Origin: Amycolatopsis azurea DSM 43854
GTDB taxonomy: Bacteria; Actinomycetota; Actinomycetes; Mycobacteriales; Pseudonocardiaceae
Reading direction: 5' to 3'
DNA length: 64,000 nt
Assembly (NCBI RefSeq): GCF_001995215.1
Contig: NZ_MUXN01000014.1
Location: 56,926-120,925 of the forward strand
A program made the translations under genes and the position numbers. Below the pieces are notes generated by a model, which saw nothing but the letters and a program-made list of their open reading frames with translations, searched no databases and had not been told where the DNA came from. Below, in pieces: positions 1 to 7,788 of the stretch (the stretch's first letter is position 1; each line of letters opens with the position of its first letter).

Positions 1-5
1 TCACG

Positions 6-19
6 ATTAGCCCGCTAAA
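6..19. repeat. TTAG/CTAA palindromic repeat, copy 1
   Basis: Core ATTAGCCCGCTAAA, CCCG-centre type, just 3' of the stop codon of the minus-strand gene at 42-1205. Member of the dispersed family described in the findings. Confidence 0.85.
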
Positions 20-41
20 GTCGCGCCGCCTGTGGGGGCAC

Positions 42-1205
42 CTACTTGGCGGGTTTGGGCTTCGGAGCGGGTTTCTTCGGGGCGTCGTCCTCGCCGATCA
101 CGGGCGGGACGACCTGACCGGGCTCACCGACCACATCGGACGGCTTCGAGGCGGGCCGTGTCTTCGACTGGTGCGCGGTCCCGCCTCCCCCGCCGGCGCC
201 CATCCCCATCATGGGCGCCATCCCCATCGGCATCATCGCCGAGCCCGACCCCGCGGCCTGTCCCTGAGCAGGCGCGGCCTGCACGGGCGCGACCTCCGGG
301 ATCGGCGCCTGACCTTGCTCGATCAGCGGTTCGTGCGATCCGGTCTTCCGGCCGTCGCCGGGATCGGCCGCGGACGGCGACGTCGACTGCTCCTCCGACT
401 CGGTACCGGAATCCGCCTCGGCGGACTTCTCAGCGGCCTTCTCCCGAGCAGGCGCGCTCGCCGGCTCGGACTCGTCGTTGAGCTTGAACTCGTCCTGCGG
501 AAACCGGTGGGCGATCTCGATGCTCCGCGACGCACCGTCGGGATCGTCGACGCCGTCACAAAGGCGAACGAAGCCTTCGATGACGTTGCGGCCGGCTTCG
601 AAGAGCGCCTTGGCCGACTCCTGAGCCTCTTCCAGCTGGGTCCGCGCCCGCCGGACACCGCCGACCGGCAGCATCGCGGTCTCGGAGGTCAGCTCGGCCG
701 TGTCGACCAGGACCTCGACGAGGTCGGTCAGGATGCGCCGGATCGACAGCACCAGCTCGTCGAGCGAACCCGCCAGCGTGGTGAGGGCCTCTTCGACGTC
801 GGTGCCCGCGATCTTGATGTCACCGATGTACGCGACGAACGCGTCGGCGTCCTTTCCGGACCATCCCGCGTCGAGGCGGCCAAGGTCTTCCGACAGTTCT
901 TTCGAGACGGTGCCCGCGGTCGCCGCCGCTTTCCGGAGCCTGTCCGCTTCTTCCCTGAGGTCCTCCCAGCGCCCCGCCAGCGGGGTCAGGTAGGCCTCGA
1001 CAGGGTCGATCAGTCCCAGATGGCCGGACAGCTCGGAGACGAAGGCGAGATGAGGCGCCGCGGCCTCGACCAGGTCCTCACCGCCCGACCCCGTCGCGTT
1101 TAGCGGGCTAAACGCGCTCGGGTCCGGCGCCGGCTCGGGAGCGGCGGCGCGGGCGGCCTTCGGGTGCGGGATGGAATCGGTCGGGTTCTCCGACTCGGCG
1201 ATCAT
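42..1205 (-). CDS. WXG100-like ESX-associated protein with long Pro/Ala/Met-rich tail
   Basis: 387 residues. The N-terminal half (about 45-215) is helical and carries a WSG turn at 115-117, as in WXG100-type helical hairpins secreted by type VII (ESX) systems. The C-terminal half is low-complexity: acidic/Ala-rich, then Met/Gly-rich, then Pro/Lys-rich to the stop. Only 5 bases separate it from the EspC-like gene upstream, and eccB follows on the same strand, so an ESX substrate or chaperone role is inferred from context. Residues 32-37 (FSPLNA) are encoded by a copy of the dispersed palindromic repeat, so its first ~40 residues may be recent or the true start may lie downstream. The exact family is not recognised. 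Confidence 0.75.
   Translation of the reverse strand: MIAESENPTDSIPHPKAARAAAPEPAPDPSAFSPLNATGSGGEDLVEAAAPHLAFVSELSGHLGLIDPVEAYLTPLAGRWEDLREEADRLRKAAATAGTVSKELSEDLGRLDAGWSGKDADAFVAYIGDIKIAGTDVEEALTTLAGSLDELVLSIRRILTDLVEVLVDTAELTSETAMLPVGGVRRARTQLEEAQESAKALFEAGRNVIEGFVRLCDGVDDPDGASRSIEIAHRFPQDEFKLNDESEPASAPAREKAAEKSAEADSGTESEEQSTSPSAADPGDGRKTGSHEPLIEQGQAPIPEVAPVQAAPAQGQAAGSGSAMMPMGMAPMMGMGAGGGGGTAHQSKTRPASKPSDVVGEPGQVVPPVIGEDDAPKKPAPKPKPAK
1096..1115. repeat. TTAG/CTAA palindromic repeat, copy 2 (inside a CDS)
   Basis: Perfect GCGTTTAGCGGGCTAAACGC with 9-base arms. It lies within the gene at 42-1205 and is read in the one open frame as A-F-S-P-L-N-A. Confidence 0.9.
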
Positions 1206-1210
1206 GCGGT

Positions 1211-1537
1211 TCAGAGCTCCACGGCGCGTTTGATCATCTGGGCGGCCTCTTCGTCGTGCCCGGCGTGCCGCGCGGTCACCGTGTGCAGGGCCTCGGACGC
1301 CGACCGCAGAGCGGCCGCGCCTTCCTCCAGCTGACGCCGGATGGCCTCGGCCGCACGTCCGTAAGACACGCCAAGGCCCAATTCCTCCCCCAGCGCGCCA
1401 AAGGACTCGACGGTGACGCCGTCCCCGGTCACCTCGGCGGCCGCCAGATCGAGCTCTCCGGCGGCCGCGTCCACCCGCTTCGCATAGTCAACGACGACGG
1501 TGCCGTCGATCTTCAGGCCGGCCACTGCACCCTCCAC
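1211..1537 (-). CDS. EspC-like (DUF2580-type) small ESX-associated protein
   Basis: 108 residues, all helical and Ala/Glu-rich, with no signal peptide. The layout (short N-terminal strand-like start, then a helix-turn-helix with A..A..L heptads) resembles the EspC/DUF2580 group of proteins exported by or associated with type VII secretion. Its position between eccB and a WXG-like gene on the same strand supports that. It probably pairs with the 387-residue product immediately downstream. No catalytic motif is visible. Assignment is by architecture and context, not by a diagnostic motif. Confidence 0.7.
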   Translation of the reverse strand: MEGAVAGLKIDGTVVVDYAKRVDAAAGELDLAAAEVTGDGVTVESFGALGEELGLGVSYGRAAEAIRRQLEEGAAALRSASEALHTVTARHAGHDEEAAQMIKRAVEL

Positions 1538-1593
1538 TCACCCGATACCGCTTGGGCGTTGAGACGCGCGCGCCGTCCAACGGGTTCCCGCGA

Positions 1594-3219
1594 TCAGTTG
1601 CCCGCGGGAGCCTGCTGTGACTGTGTGGCGACCGAGCCCGCCCTGTCGTCGATCGGCACCGTGTCGAAGGTGCGAAGCACGTCCTGCGTGTTCAGCGAAG
1701 CGCCGGTCGGCAGGATCCGGATGATGGACTCGGGCGCGGGAACGCGCTTGTTGAGCCCGATCGAATCCGCTGTCACGGCGTCGGGGACGCCGTAGCGGAT
1801 ACCGCGATCGGAGATCAGCTGGATCGGTCCCTTGTCGAAGGTCTCTTTGCCGGTCGACGACTGGACGACCGCCGCGAGGCCGGGGTCCATGTAGAAGCTG
1901 TTGATCGGCGCGCCGGCCGGGCCGGGAGTACCGATCTTGATGCCGGGCGCGGACCGGTCGGCGTTCCTGCCCTTGGGCAGCTTGTCGTCGACGTAGACAG
2001 CGGTGTGGGCGTCCCGGCTGGCACCTTCGCCGGTGATGGACCAGCTCAGGCAGGAGACCCGGGAACCTTGGGTCGCGTTGAGCACCGTCGGGACGGCCTG
2101 GGGGTACGCGTCGAGCCCGACGAAGCCGTCCTGTCCCGTGGTCACCCGCGTGACGTTGCGGATCTTGCCCTGCGCCACGGACATCACCGAGGTGCTGCCG
2201 TCGTTCTTGCCGGTCTGGACGATGTCCGCGACCGCGGACGAGATGGACTGGATCCCTTGCCGCAGGATGAGGTGGAAGTCCTTCCGGCCGTCGGCCTGCT
2301 CCGTGGAGAAGACGTCGCCGACCTTCAGGCCTTCGATCTCATAGTTGGGGGTCCCCCCCTTGCCCTCGACGTCCGGCAGCTTCAGCTCGGGCACCTCGGG
2401 AATCGCGTCCAGCAGACCCTGGGAGATCCCGCGCGGCTGGTCCGGCAGCTTCAGCGCGGAAAGCACGGCGCTCGATTCGGGCTTGATCTCGGCCTTGACG
2501 GCGTTGGCGTTCGGCAGGTTGGGGTTCGCTGCCAGCCGGTAGACCAGATACGTCCTGCCGTTGGCGCCCTTGACCATCAGCGCCTCGTTCTGACCGAGCT
2601 CACGGTTCCCGAGCTGCTTCACACCCGCGTAGACGGTCGTCTCCGTCTTCGTCAGATCGGGCTTCGGCACCGACGGGTCGTACATGACCTCGTCGCACAC
2701 GCCCCAGTCCGGGCTGACGCGCTGGGTCTCCGTCGGCATCAGCTGCGGGCCGTTGGGAATGCCCATGAGCTGACCGCGGGGGATGTTCTTGAGCTGTTCG
2801 TCCGAGACGACTGTGGGGTTCTTCACTTCGGAAGCCTGCTGCGGCCCGGAAGGCTTGGTCCCCGCCTGCTGCGCCCCCTGCTTCGACTGCGCGATGATCA
2901 GCAGCCGCGCGGAGGCGAGGTTGAAGGTCGGGACGAGTTTCTTCGGGTTCCCCGCGACGACGTACACCGTTCCGGACTGTTCCCCGATGACGATGTTGCC
3001 CGCCTCGGGCACCGAGGGCTTCGGGCTCAGGAGTCCCCAGATGACGAAGACCAGGACGCCCAGCGCGGCCAGCACGACCCCCACGATGGTGGCGCGCGTG
3101 TGCGTGCGCATCGGGTCATGGAGCATGACGGCATCGCGACGGACCAGCGCGGATTGCATCCGGCGCAGAACGAACTGATAAGCCTGAACTTGAGACTTAG
3201 TAGTCGGTGTTGATGGCAT
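1594..3219 (-). CDS. eccB: Type VII secretion core protein EccB
   Basis: 541 residues. The N-terminus (MPSTPTTKSQVQAYQFVLRR) is the conserved cytosolic EccB start, followed by HDPMR, one membrane helix at about 45-64 and a large periplasmic domain. EccB belongs to the ESX inner-membrane core complex with EccC, EccD and EccE and has a repeated periplasmic fold. Length is normal, though the family is often slightly shorter. It is divergent from eccE, with about 156 bases between the starts, so the two are likely driven from a shared control region. EccC, EccD and mycosin are not in this window. Confidence 0.93.
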   Translation of the reverse strand: MPSTPTTKSQVQAYQFVLRRMQSALVRRDAVMLHDPMRTHTRATIVGVVLAALGVLVFVIWGLLSPKPSVPEAGNIVIGEQSGTVYVVAGNPKKLVPTFNLASARLLIIAQSKQGAQQAGTKPSGPQQASEVKNPTVVSDEQLKNIPRGQLMGIPNGPQLMPTETQRVSPDWGVCDEVMYDPSVPKPDLTKTETTVYAGVKQLGNRELGQNEALMVKGANGRTYLVYRLAANPNLPNANAVKAEIKPESSAVLSALKLPDQPRGISQGLLDAIPEVPELKLPDVEGKGGTPNYEIEGLKVGDVFSTEQADGRKDFHLILRQGIQSISSAVADIVQTGKNDGSTSVMSVAQGKIRNVTRVTTGQDGFVGLDAYPQAVPTVLNATQGSRVSCLSWSITGEGASRDAHTAVYVDDKLPKGRNADRSAPGIKIGTPGPAGAPINSFYMDPGLAAVVQSSTGKETFDKGPIQLISDRGIRYGVPDAVTADSIGLNKRVPAPESIIRILPTGASLNTQDVLRTFDTVPIDDRAGSVATQSQQAPAGN

Positions 3220-3375
3220 TCTCGACCTACAGTCCTCCCCGTCGCGGTACGGTTCCGCAGGATAGCCGTACGGGGACCGTCTGGTGTGGGGTTTCTACCA
3301 ACTCCAGCTAGGGTCGAGTTCCTCGGGACCGGCTTTCCGGGTACGCAGCACGCACGAGGGGAAGAGAAAGCGCGG

Positions 3376-4980
3376 ATGTCCGTCACCACTCCTCCACGTC
3401 CGCCCGGCCCTCCGGGGCCGCAACCTCCTGGTCGTCCGCCGGGGCCACCGCCGAGGCCCGGGAGACCGGGTGGTCCGGGCGGCCCGGCCGGAGGCCAGGG
3501 CGGTCCCGGTGTTCCTCGCGGTCCTGGCGGCCCCGGAGGCCCTGGAGGGCCCGGCGGACCGCAGGGTCCCGGCGGCGGCCCCGGTGGTCCGGGAGGACCC
3601 GGCGGCCCCAAGGGGCCTGGTGGTCCCGGCGGACCTGGTGGTCCCGGGGGTCCGGGAGGTCCCGGTGGGCCAGGCGGCCCGGGCGGTCCTCCGTCCGGCG
3701 GCCCCGGTCCGCAGTCCGGCCCCCCGCCCGCTCCGGCGACTCGGATCGCCGCGCCCACGCGGCGCCGCACCGGCGGGATCAACCTCGGCCCGCTGCCGGT
3801 GGCGAACCTGGTCGTGCTCGAACTCGGGCTCGCGATCGGCCTCGTCCTGCTCGCGATCGACATGAAGCTGAAGTGGATCGCGATCGGCGTGCTCGGCTTC
3901 GCGATCATCATCGCGTTCCTGCGCTGGGGCGGCCGCTGGTTCACCCAATGGGCTGGACTCACCATGCGGTACACGTTCCGCTCACACGACCGGGTGGCGA
4001 ATCCGCTTCCGCCGAGCAGCATCGAATCGCTGGCCGCCGAAGAGGACGCCGTCACCGGCCCCGACGACGCCAGGGTCAACCTGCTCCGGCTCGCCGTTCC
4101 CGACCTCGTCGTCGCGCACGGTGTGGACCACGAACGCCAGCAGGTCGGCCTCGCGTGGAACGACGGGACGTGGACCGCGGTCCTGCTCGTCGAGCCCGCG
4201 CCCGCGCTGATCACCCAGGCGGGCGGCGCGCCGAGCCTGCCGCTGTCCGCGCTCGCCCCGTGCCTCGAGGACCGCGGTGTGGTCCTCGACTCGATCCAGA
4301 TGATCTGGCACTGCTACCCCGGTAGCGCCGCGCTTCCGTCGGACTCGCCCGCGCTCAGCTCCTACATGGAGGTGCTCGGGCCGCTTCCCGCGGCCGCGCG
4401 GCGGACGACGTGGGTCGCCATCCGGCTCGACCCGCGCCGGTGCCCGGCCGCGATCCGCGAACGCGGCGGCGGCGTCGTCGGTGCGCATCGCGCGCTGATC
4501 GGCGCGCTGTCGCGAGTGCGCAACGCCTTGGAGTCGCAGGGCGTGCCGACCCGGCCACTCGACCCGGACGAGCTGCTGCGGTCCAGCATTTCGGCCGCGG
4601 AACTGACCGCGGTCGCCGGTTCGCCCGCGAAAGTCGGTCTGCAGGAGCGCTGGACCGGCGTCACCGCGGCGGGCATCGGGCACGCGAGCTACGCGATCAC
4701 CAGCTGGCCGAAGGGCAAGATCAGCGGCAGCCTGAACGCGCTGACCAGTGTCCGCGCGCTGTCGGCGACGGTGGCGATGTCGATCTCGCCGTCCGCGGAC
4801 GAGGGCAAGATCGGGCTGCGGGGAATCGTTCGCCTGAGCGCGCGGAACCCGCGTGAACTGGACGCCGCCGACCAGCGGCTGCAGAGTGTCTCGGACAAGC
4901 TGGGTGTGGCGCTGACGCCGTTGCGGGGCATGCAGATCTCCGGGTTCTCCGCGACTTTGCCGATCGGAGGCACGGCATGA
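3376..4980 (+). CDS. eccE: Type VII secretion protein EccE with collagen-like Gly/Pro N-terminus
   Basis: 534 residues from ATG 3376, preceded by a GGGGAAGAG ribosome site. An in-frame ATG at 3286 would add 30 residues unlike the rest and was not chosen. Residues 6-122 are almost entirely Gly-Gly-Pro/Gly-Pro-Pro repeats. Two membrane helices follow (about 143-161 and 166-183), then a cytosolic or periplasmic C-terminal domain, which is the EccE topology. EccE is the peripheral subunit of the ESX membrane complex. The stop overlaps the next gene's ATG (ATGA), so the two are translationally coupled. The Gly/Pro tract is far longer than I would expect for the family and may vary in length between strains. 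Confidence 0.85.
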   Translation: MSVTTPPRPPGPPGPQPPGRPPGPPPRPGRPGGPGGPAGGQGGPGVPRGPGGPGGPGGPGGPQGPGGGPGGPGGPGGPKGPGGPGGPGGPGGPGGPGGPGGPGGPPSGGPGPQSGPPPAPATRIAAPTRRRTGGINLGPLPVANLVVLELGLAIGLVLLAIDMKLKWIAIGVLGFAIIIAFLRWGGRWFTQWAGLTMRYTFRSHDRVANPLPPSSIESLAAEEDAVTGPDDARVNLLRLAVPDLVVAHGVDHERQQVGLAWNDGTWTAVLLVEPAPALITQAGGAPSLPLSALAPCLEDRGVVLDSIQMIWHCYPGSAALPSDSPALSSYMEVLGPLPAAARRTTWVAIRLDPRRCPAAIRERGGGVVGAHRALIGALSRVRNALESQGVPTRPLDPDELLRSSISAAELTAVAGSPAKVGLQERWTGVTAAGIGHASYAITSWPKGKISGSLNALTSVRALSATVAMSISPSADEGKIGLRGIVRLSARNPRELDAADQRLQSVSDKLGVALTPLRGMQISGFSATLPIGGTA

Positions 4981-5699
4981 GCACCCGCATGCGCGACGCA
5001 GGCCAGAGCACCGGTGTCGCCCCGGAATTCACCGTCGACCCGGCCATGCTCGACGCGATCAGCCCGTCCGGCGACCGGGGCGGGATCGTCCTCGGCTCCG
5101 GGCTCAAGGGCGAACCGCTGACGATCTCCGCGCTGCGTTCGACGCCGACCCGGATCGTGCTGGTCGGTGGCCTGTACCTGGCTCGCCAGGTCGCGCTGCG
5201 GGCGATGGCGGTCGGGGCGTGGGTCGTCGTGGCGACCGGTCGCCCGGCCGCGTGGCAGGTTCTCCCGCAGGCCGCGGGAAACCAGCCCAACGGCAGGCCT
5301 TCGCCGCTGGTGCAGATCCGGCGGCTGTCGCCGGTCGACCTCCCGCGCCCGTCCGAGGACGCGCCGCTGCTGGTGGTGACCGACGGCGGCCCGACACCGC
5401 AGGACCTGTTCCCGCCGCGTTCGCCGTGGCAGACGACGGTCTACGTGCTGCCGTACCTGCACCCGCAGGCCGGGGCGACCGCGAACGCGGCCGACCTGGT
5501 GCTGATGCAGCGGCTTCCGCCGGGGCAGGCCGAGCTGGCCGCGCGGATCTGGCGGCTCCCGCCGCAGATGATGAAGCAGCTCACGACGCTGAAGGACGAC
5601 CAGGTCGTCGCCCTGGGCCGGAACCTGTGGCGCCCGCTTCGCCTCGTCACCACCGCGAAAGAACAGCAACTGCTGGGCCCAGTACGCCGCGGCGACTAA
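4977..5699 (+). CDS. Conserved hypothetical protein coupled to eccE
   Basis: 240 residues, starting inside the eccE stop codon (ATGA overlap). There is no signal peptide or clear membrane span. The central part has alternating hydrophobic strands (around 58-90: RIVLVGG, VVVATGR) and a later strand LLVVTDGG, suggesting an alpha/beta fold, but no P-loop or catalytic motif is evident. Coupling to eccE argues for a role in ESX assembly or regulation. A strong terminator follows the stop. I do not recognise the family. Confidence 0.75.
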   Translation: MSTRMRDAGQSTGVAPEFTVDPAMLDAISPSGDRGGIVLGSGLKGEPLTISALRSTPTRIVLVGGLYLARQVALRAMAVGAWVVVATGRPAAWQVLPQAAGNQPNGRPSPLVQIRRLSPVDLPRPSEDAPLLVVTDGGPTPQDLFPPRSPWQTTVYVLPYLHPQAGATANAADLVLMQRLPPGQAELAARIWRLPPQMMKQLTTLKDDQVVALGRNLWRPLRLVTTAKEQQLLGPVRRGD

Positions 5700-5713
5700 C
5701 CGGCCGCGGCGAC

Positions 5714-5726
5714 TTTAGCGGGCTAA
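5714..5726. repeat. TTAG/CTAA palindromic repeat, copy 3
   Basis: TTTAGCGGGCTAA followed by CCGTGCTC, 15 bases after the stop codon at 5699 and just before the terminator. Confidence 0.85.
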
Positions 5727-5736
5727 CCGTGCTCTG

Positions 5737-5773
5737 CGGGGGCATTGTCCACATCGGACAGTGCCCCCGTTTT
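5737..5773 (+). terminator. Intrinsic terminator of the eccE operon
   Basis: A 14-bp stem (one G.T pair) with loop ACATC, arms 5737-5750 and 5756-5769, followed by TTTT. It lies 38 bases after the stop of the gene ending at 5699. Confidence 0.88.
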
Positions 5774-5792
5774 GCGTCCGGCCCGCGTCACG

Positions 5793-5806
5793 ATTAGGGG
5801 GCTAAA
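5793..5806. repeat. TTAG/CTAA palindromic repeat, copy 4
   Basis: ATTAGGGGGCTAAA, GGGG-centre type, after the eccE-operon terminator and before the DUF559-type gene. Confidence 0.85.
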
Positions 5807-5952
5807 GTCGACCTGGCGCGGGAAGCGGGTCGGGAGTTCGGCTGTCAAGGGGCAATCGCGCGAGCTGTGGACAAGCGGGGGCTTGTGGATAAGTAGGCCC
5901 TGAGAGGCCGGGACGGCCTTGGGTTGTCGGTCTTCTCGATCACTGTGTCGGC

Positions 5953-6912
5953 ATGACCAGACCCTTCGATTCATCTCATCTCCCCGACGTCTTCCGCGGC
6001 TCGGTTGCGCGCAAGGCGGGCCTCATCACGGCGAGCCAGCTGCGTGGTTCCAGCGTCCGCAGGCTGTTCCAGGACGTCTACACGCGCGCTGATGTCGAGG
6101 TCACACACGAGCTGCGTTGCCGTGGCGCCGCTTTGCTGGCGCCGCCGGAGGCCGTGCTGACCGGCCGATCGGCCGCGACCGTGCAAGGCGTCGAGCTGGC
6201 CAAACCCCATGATCCGGTCGAGATGGTCGTACCGGAGAAACAACGCTTCGGCCCGATAGTCGGCATCAAGGTCCGACGCACCGAGATCAAGCCAGAAGAA
6301 TCGAAGCCGTGGAACGGCATTCGTATCGCGCGGAGGACCCGAGTCGCACTGGACCTGCTACTCCGGCTTTCTCCTCGCAAATCCGGGTGGGTGCGACGGC
6401 TCCGCATCGGCGTCCCGGATCTGGACCAGTTCATGAGAGCCGAGAAGTTGAGCGATCTGCTTCTCAACCGGGAGTTCTACGGTCGTCGCAATCGAGGAAT
6501 CCGCTTGGCCAGACATGCTTTACGGCTGTCCGACCCTCGCGCGGAATCGCCCCCGGAATCGGAAGTCCGCATCGTGCTGGCCGCCGGCGGCATTACGGCG
6601 ACGCCCCAGGTCGAGGTCTTCTCCCGCACAGGCCACTTCATCGCTCGCCTCGACCTTGGAGACAAGGAGCACAAGGTCGCCATCGAATACGACGGCCGAT
6701 GGCACAACACGCCAGAACAACGAGCCCACGATCGCAGACGCCGAAGACGCGTGGAAGCCGAGGGCTGGCGCTTCGTCATCGTCACCGCGGAAGACCTGGC
6801 GAACGACTTCAAGGGCATCGTCGACGCCGTCTGGCGTGCCCGACGCGGCGCGATTAGCCCGCTAACTGCGCCACGTCCGGGTCAGGAGGGGGTGCGCATG
6901 GCGCGCGTTTGA
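5953..6912 (+). CDS. DUF559-type protein (AbiEi-like N-terminus, endonuclease-like C-terminus)
   Basis: 319 residues. The N-terminal 60 residues resemble the winged-helix region of type IV toxin-antitoxin (AbiEi-like) regulators, and a middle domain follows. Residues ~205-290 look like the DUF559/VSR-endonuclease fold: ARLDLG, then IEYDGRWH, then a basic helix and a WRFVIVTAEDL strand. Such proteins are common single genes in actinobacteria, and their function is mostly unproven. Codon use is visibly less GC3-biased than its neighbours, suggesting transfer. The 3' end contains a palindromic repeat read as ISPLTA (about residues 301-306), so the last ~20 residues are probably not ancestral. 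Convergent with truA, overlapping its 3' end by 31 bases. Confidence 0.8.
   Translation: MTRPFDSSHLPDVFRGSVARKAGLITASQLRGSSVRRLFQDVYTRADVEVTHELRCRGAALLAPPEAVLTGRSAATVQGVELAKPHDPVEMVVPEKQRFGPIVGIKVRRTEIKPEESKPWNGIRIARRTRVALDLLLRLSPRKSGWVRRLRIGVPDLDQFMRAEKLSDLLLNREFYGRRNRGIRLARHALRLSDPRAESPPESEVRIVLAAGGITATPQVEVFSRTGHFIARLDLGDKEHKVAIEYDGRWHNTPEQRAHDRRRRRRVEAEGWRFVIVTAEDLANDFKGIVDAVWRARRGAISPLTAPRPGQEGVRMARV
6853..6865. repeat. TTAG/CTAA palindromic repeat, copy 5 (inside a CDS)
   Basis: ATTAGCCCGCTAA, read in the open frame as I-S-P-L near the C-terminus of the DUF559-type gene. It lies 17 bases past the truA stop. Confidence 0.85.
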
Positions 6913-7784
6913 TCGGCCCGGGCCGCGAGTTCGGTATCCGGCGGGTAGTCGACGGCCATCAGCGTAAGGCCATGTGCGGGAGCGACAGCGCTGTCCCGCG
7001 TCCGGCTCTCCAGGACGCCACCGGGCCAGTCCAGCGGACGACGGCCGTCACCGACCAAAAGCAGTGCCCCCACCAGGCTGCGCACCATCGAGTGGCAGAA
7101 CGCGTCAGCGGAGACGTCGACCTCGACAGCGTGCGGTCCGGTCCGCTTCCAGACGAGCTTCTGCAGCTCGCGAATAGTCGTCCCGCCTTCACGCTGCTTG
7201 CAGAAGGCCGCGAAGTCCTGAAGCCCCAAGAGAGACTCCGACGCCTCGTTCATCGCGTCGATCGAGAGCGGACGCCCCCAAGCCAGGGTGTCGTGACGCC
7301 TCAACGGATCCACGCCCCACGGCGCGTCCGAAACGCGGTAGCGATAGTGACGCCGCACGGCCGAGAACCGCGCGTCGAATCCGGGTGCGGCCACTCGGGC
7401 GTCCAGCACCCGCACGTCACCCGGCAGGTACCGATTCCAGCGGTGAAGCATCCGCCCCAGGTCAGGAATGCCCTGCTCGTCCAGTTCCAGGCGGCCGGAT
7501 CGCGTTTTGCCCGCTAAAGGCGACACGTCGACATGGACCACCTGGCCGGCGGCGTGCACACCGGCATCGGTGCGGCCGGCGACGACGACGGACTTCGGCA
7601 CCGAGGCCCCTGGAGGCTGCTTCGCGAGCGCCTCTTCTAGGAGTCCCTGCACCGTGCGCCGCCCGGGCTGCCGCGCCCAGCCGGAGAAATCGGTGCCGTC
7701 GTAGGAAACATCCAGACGCAGACGAACGAGCCCGCCCTCCGCAGTGGGAGTGGCGGGCTCGTCCGGGGTGTTCGGTGCCGTCAG
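6882..7784 (-). CDS. truA: tRNA pseudouridine(38-40) synthase TruA
   Basis: TruA converts U38-40 of tRNA anticodon arms to pseudouridine. YDGTDFSGWARQ and GRTDAGVHA (catalytic Asp about 73 with this start) are diagnostic, followed by FDARFSA and the C-terminal FCHSMVRSLVG. No ATG, GTG or TTG in frame lies between the rplQ stop and the YDGT motif. I place the start at a CTG (7784), 7 bases after AAGAAGGA, giving 300 residues; this is provisional. An ATG at 8078 would make the N-terminus a shadow of rplQ and is unlikely. Residues 88-97 (SPLAGKTRSG) are encoded by a mutated copy of the palindromic repeat. Downstream of rplQ in the alpha-operon tail. Confidence 0.92.
   Translation of the reverse strand: MTAPNTPDEPATPTAEGGLVRLRLDVSYDGTDFSGWARQPGRRTVQGLLEEALAKQPPGASVPKSVVVAGRTDAGVHAAGQVVHVDVSPLAGKTRSGRLELDEQGIPDLGRMLHRWNRYLPGDVRVLDARVAAPGFDARFSAVRRHYRYRVSDAPWGVDPLRRHDTLAWGRPLSIDAMNEASESLLGLQDFAAFCKQREGGTTIRELQKLVWKRTGPHAVEVDVSADAFCHSMVRSLVGALLLVGDGRRPLDWPGGVLESRTRDSAVAPAHGLTLMAVDYPPDTELAARADQTRAMRTPS
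7498..7521. repeat. TTAG/CTAA palindromic repeat, degenerate copy 6 inside truA
   Basis: Plus strand GATCGCGTTTTGCCCGCTAA followed by AGGC. It differs from the family only by A to T in the first half-site and C to G after the second. The first change turns a TAA in the truA reading frame into AAA. Confidence 0.8.
7727..7761 (-). other. GC-rich hairpin between rplQ and truA
   Basis: Perfect 10-bp stem CGAGCCCGCC (7727-7736) with GGCGGGCTCG (7752-7761), loop 15 bases. No T-tract follows on the minus strand. It overlaps the proposed truA 5' coding end and may attenuate transcription or gate truA translation. Confidence 0.6.
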
Positions 7785-7788
7785 GACG

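Noticed and set aside
3286..3375. EccE starting at ATG 3286
   Set aside because: No ribosome site and no family-like sequence; ATG 3376 has a good site and starts MSVTTPP.
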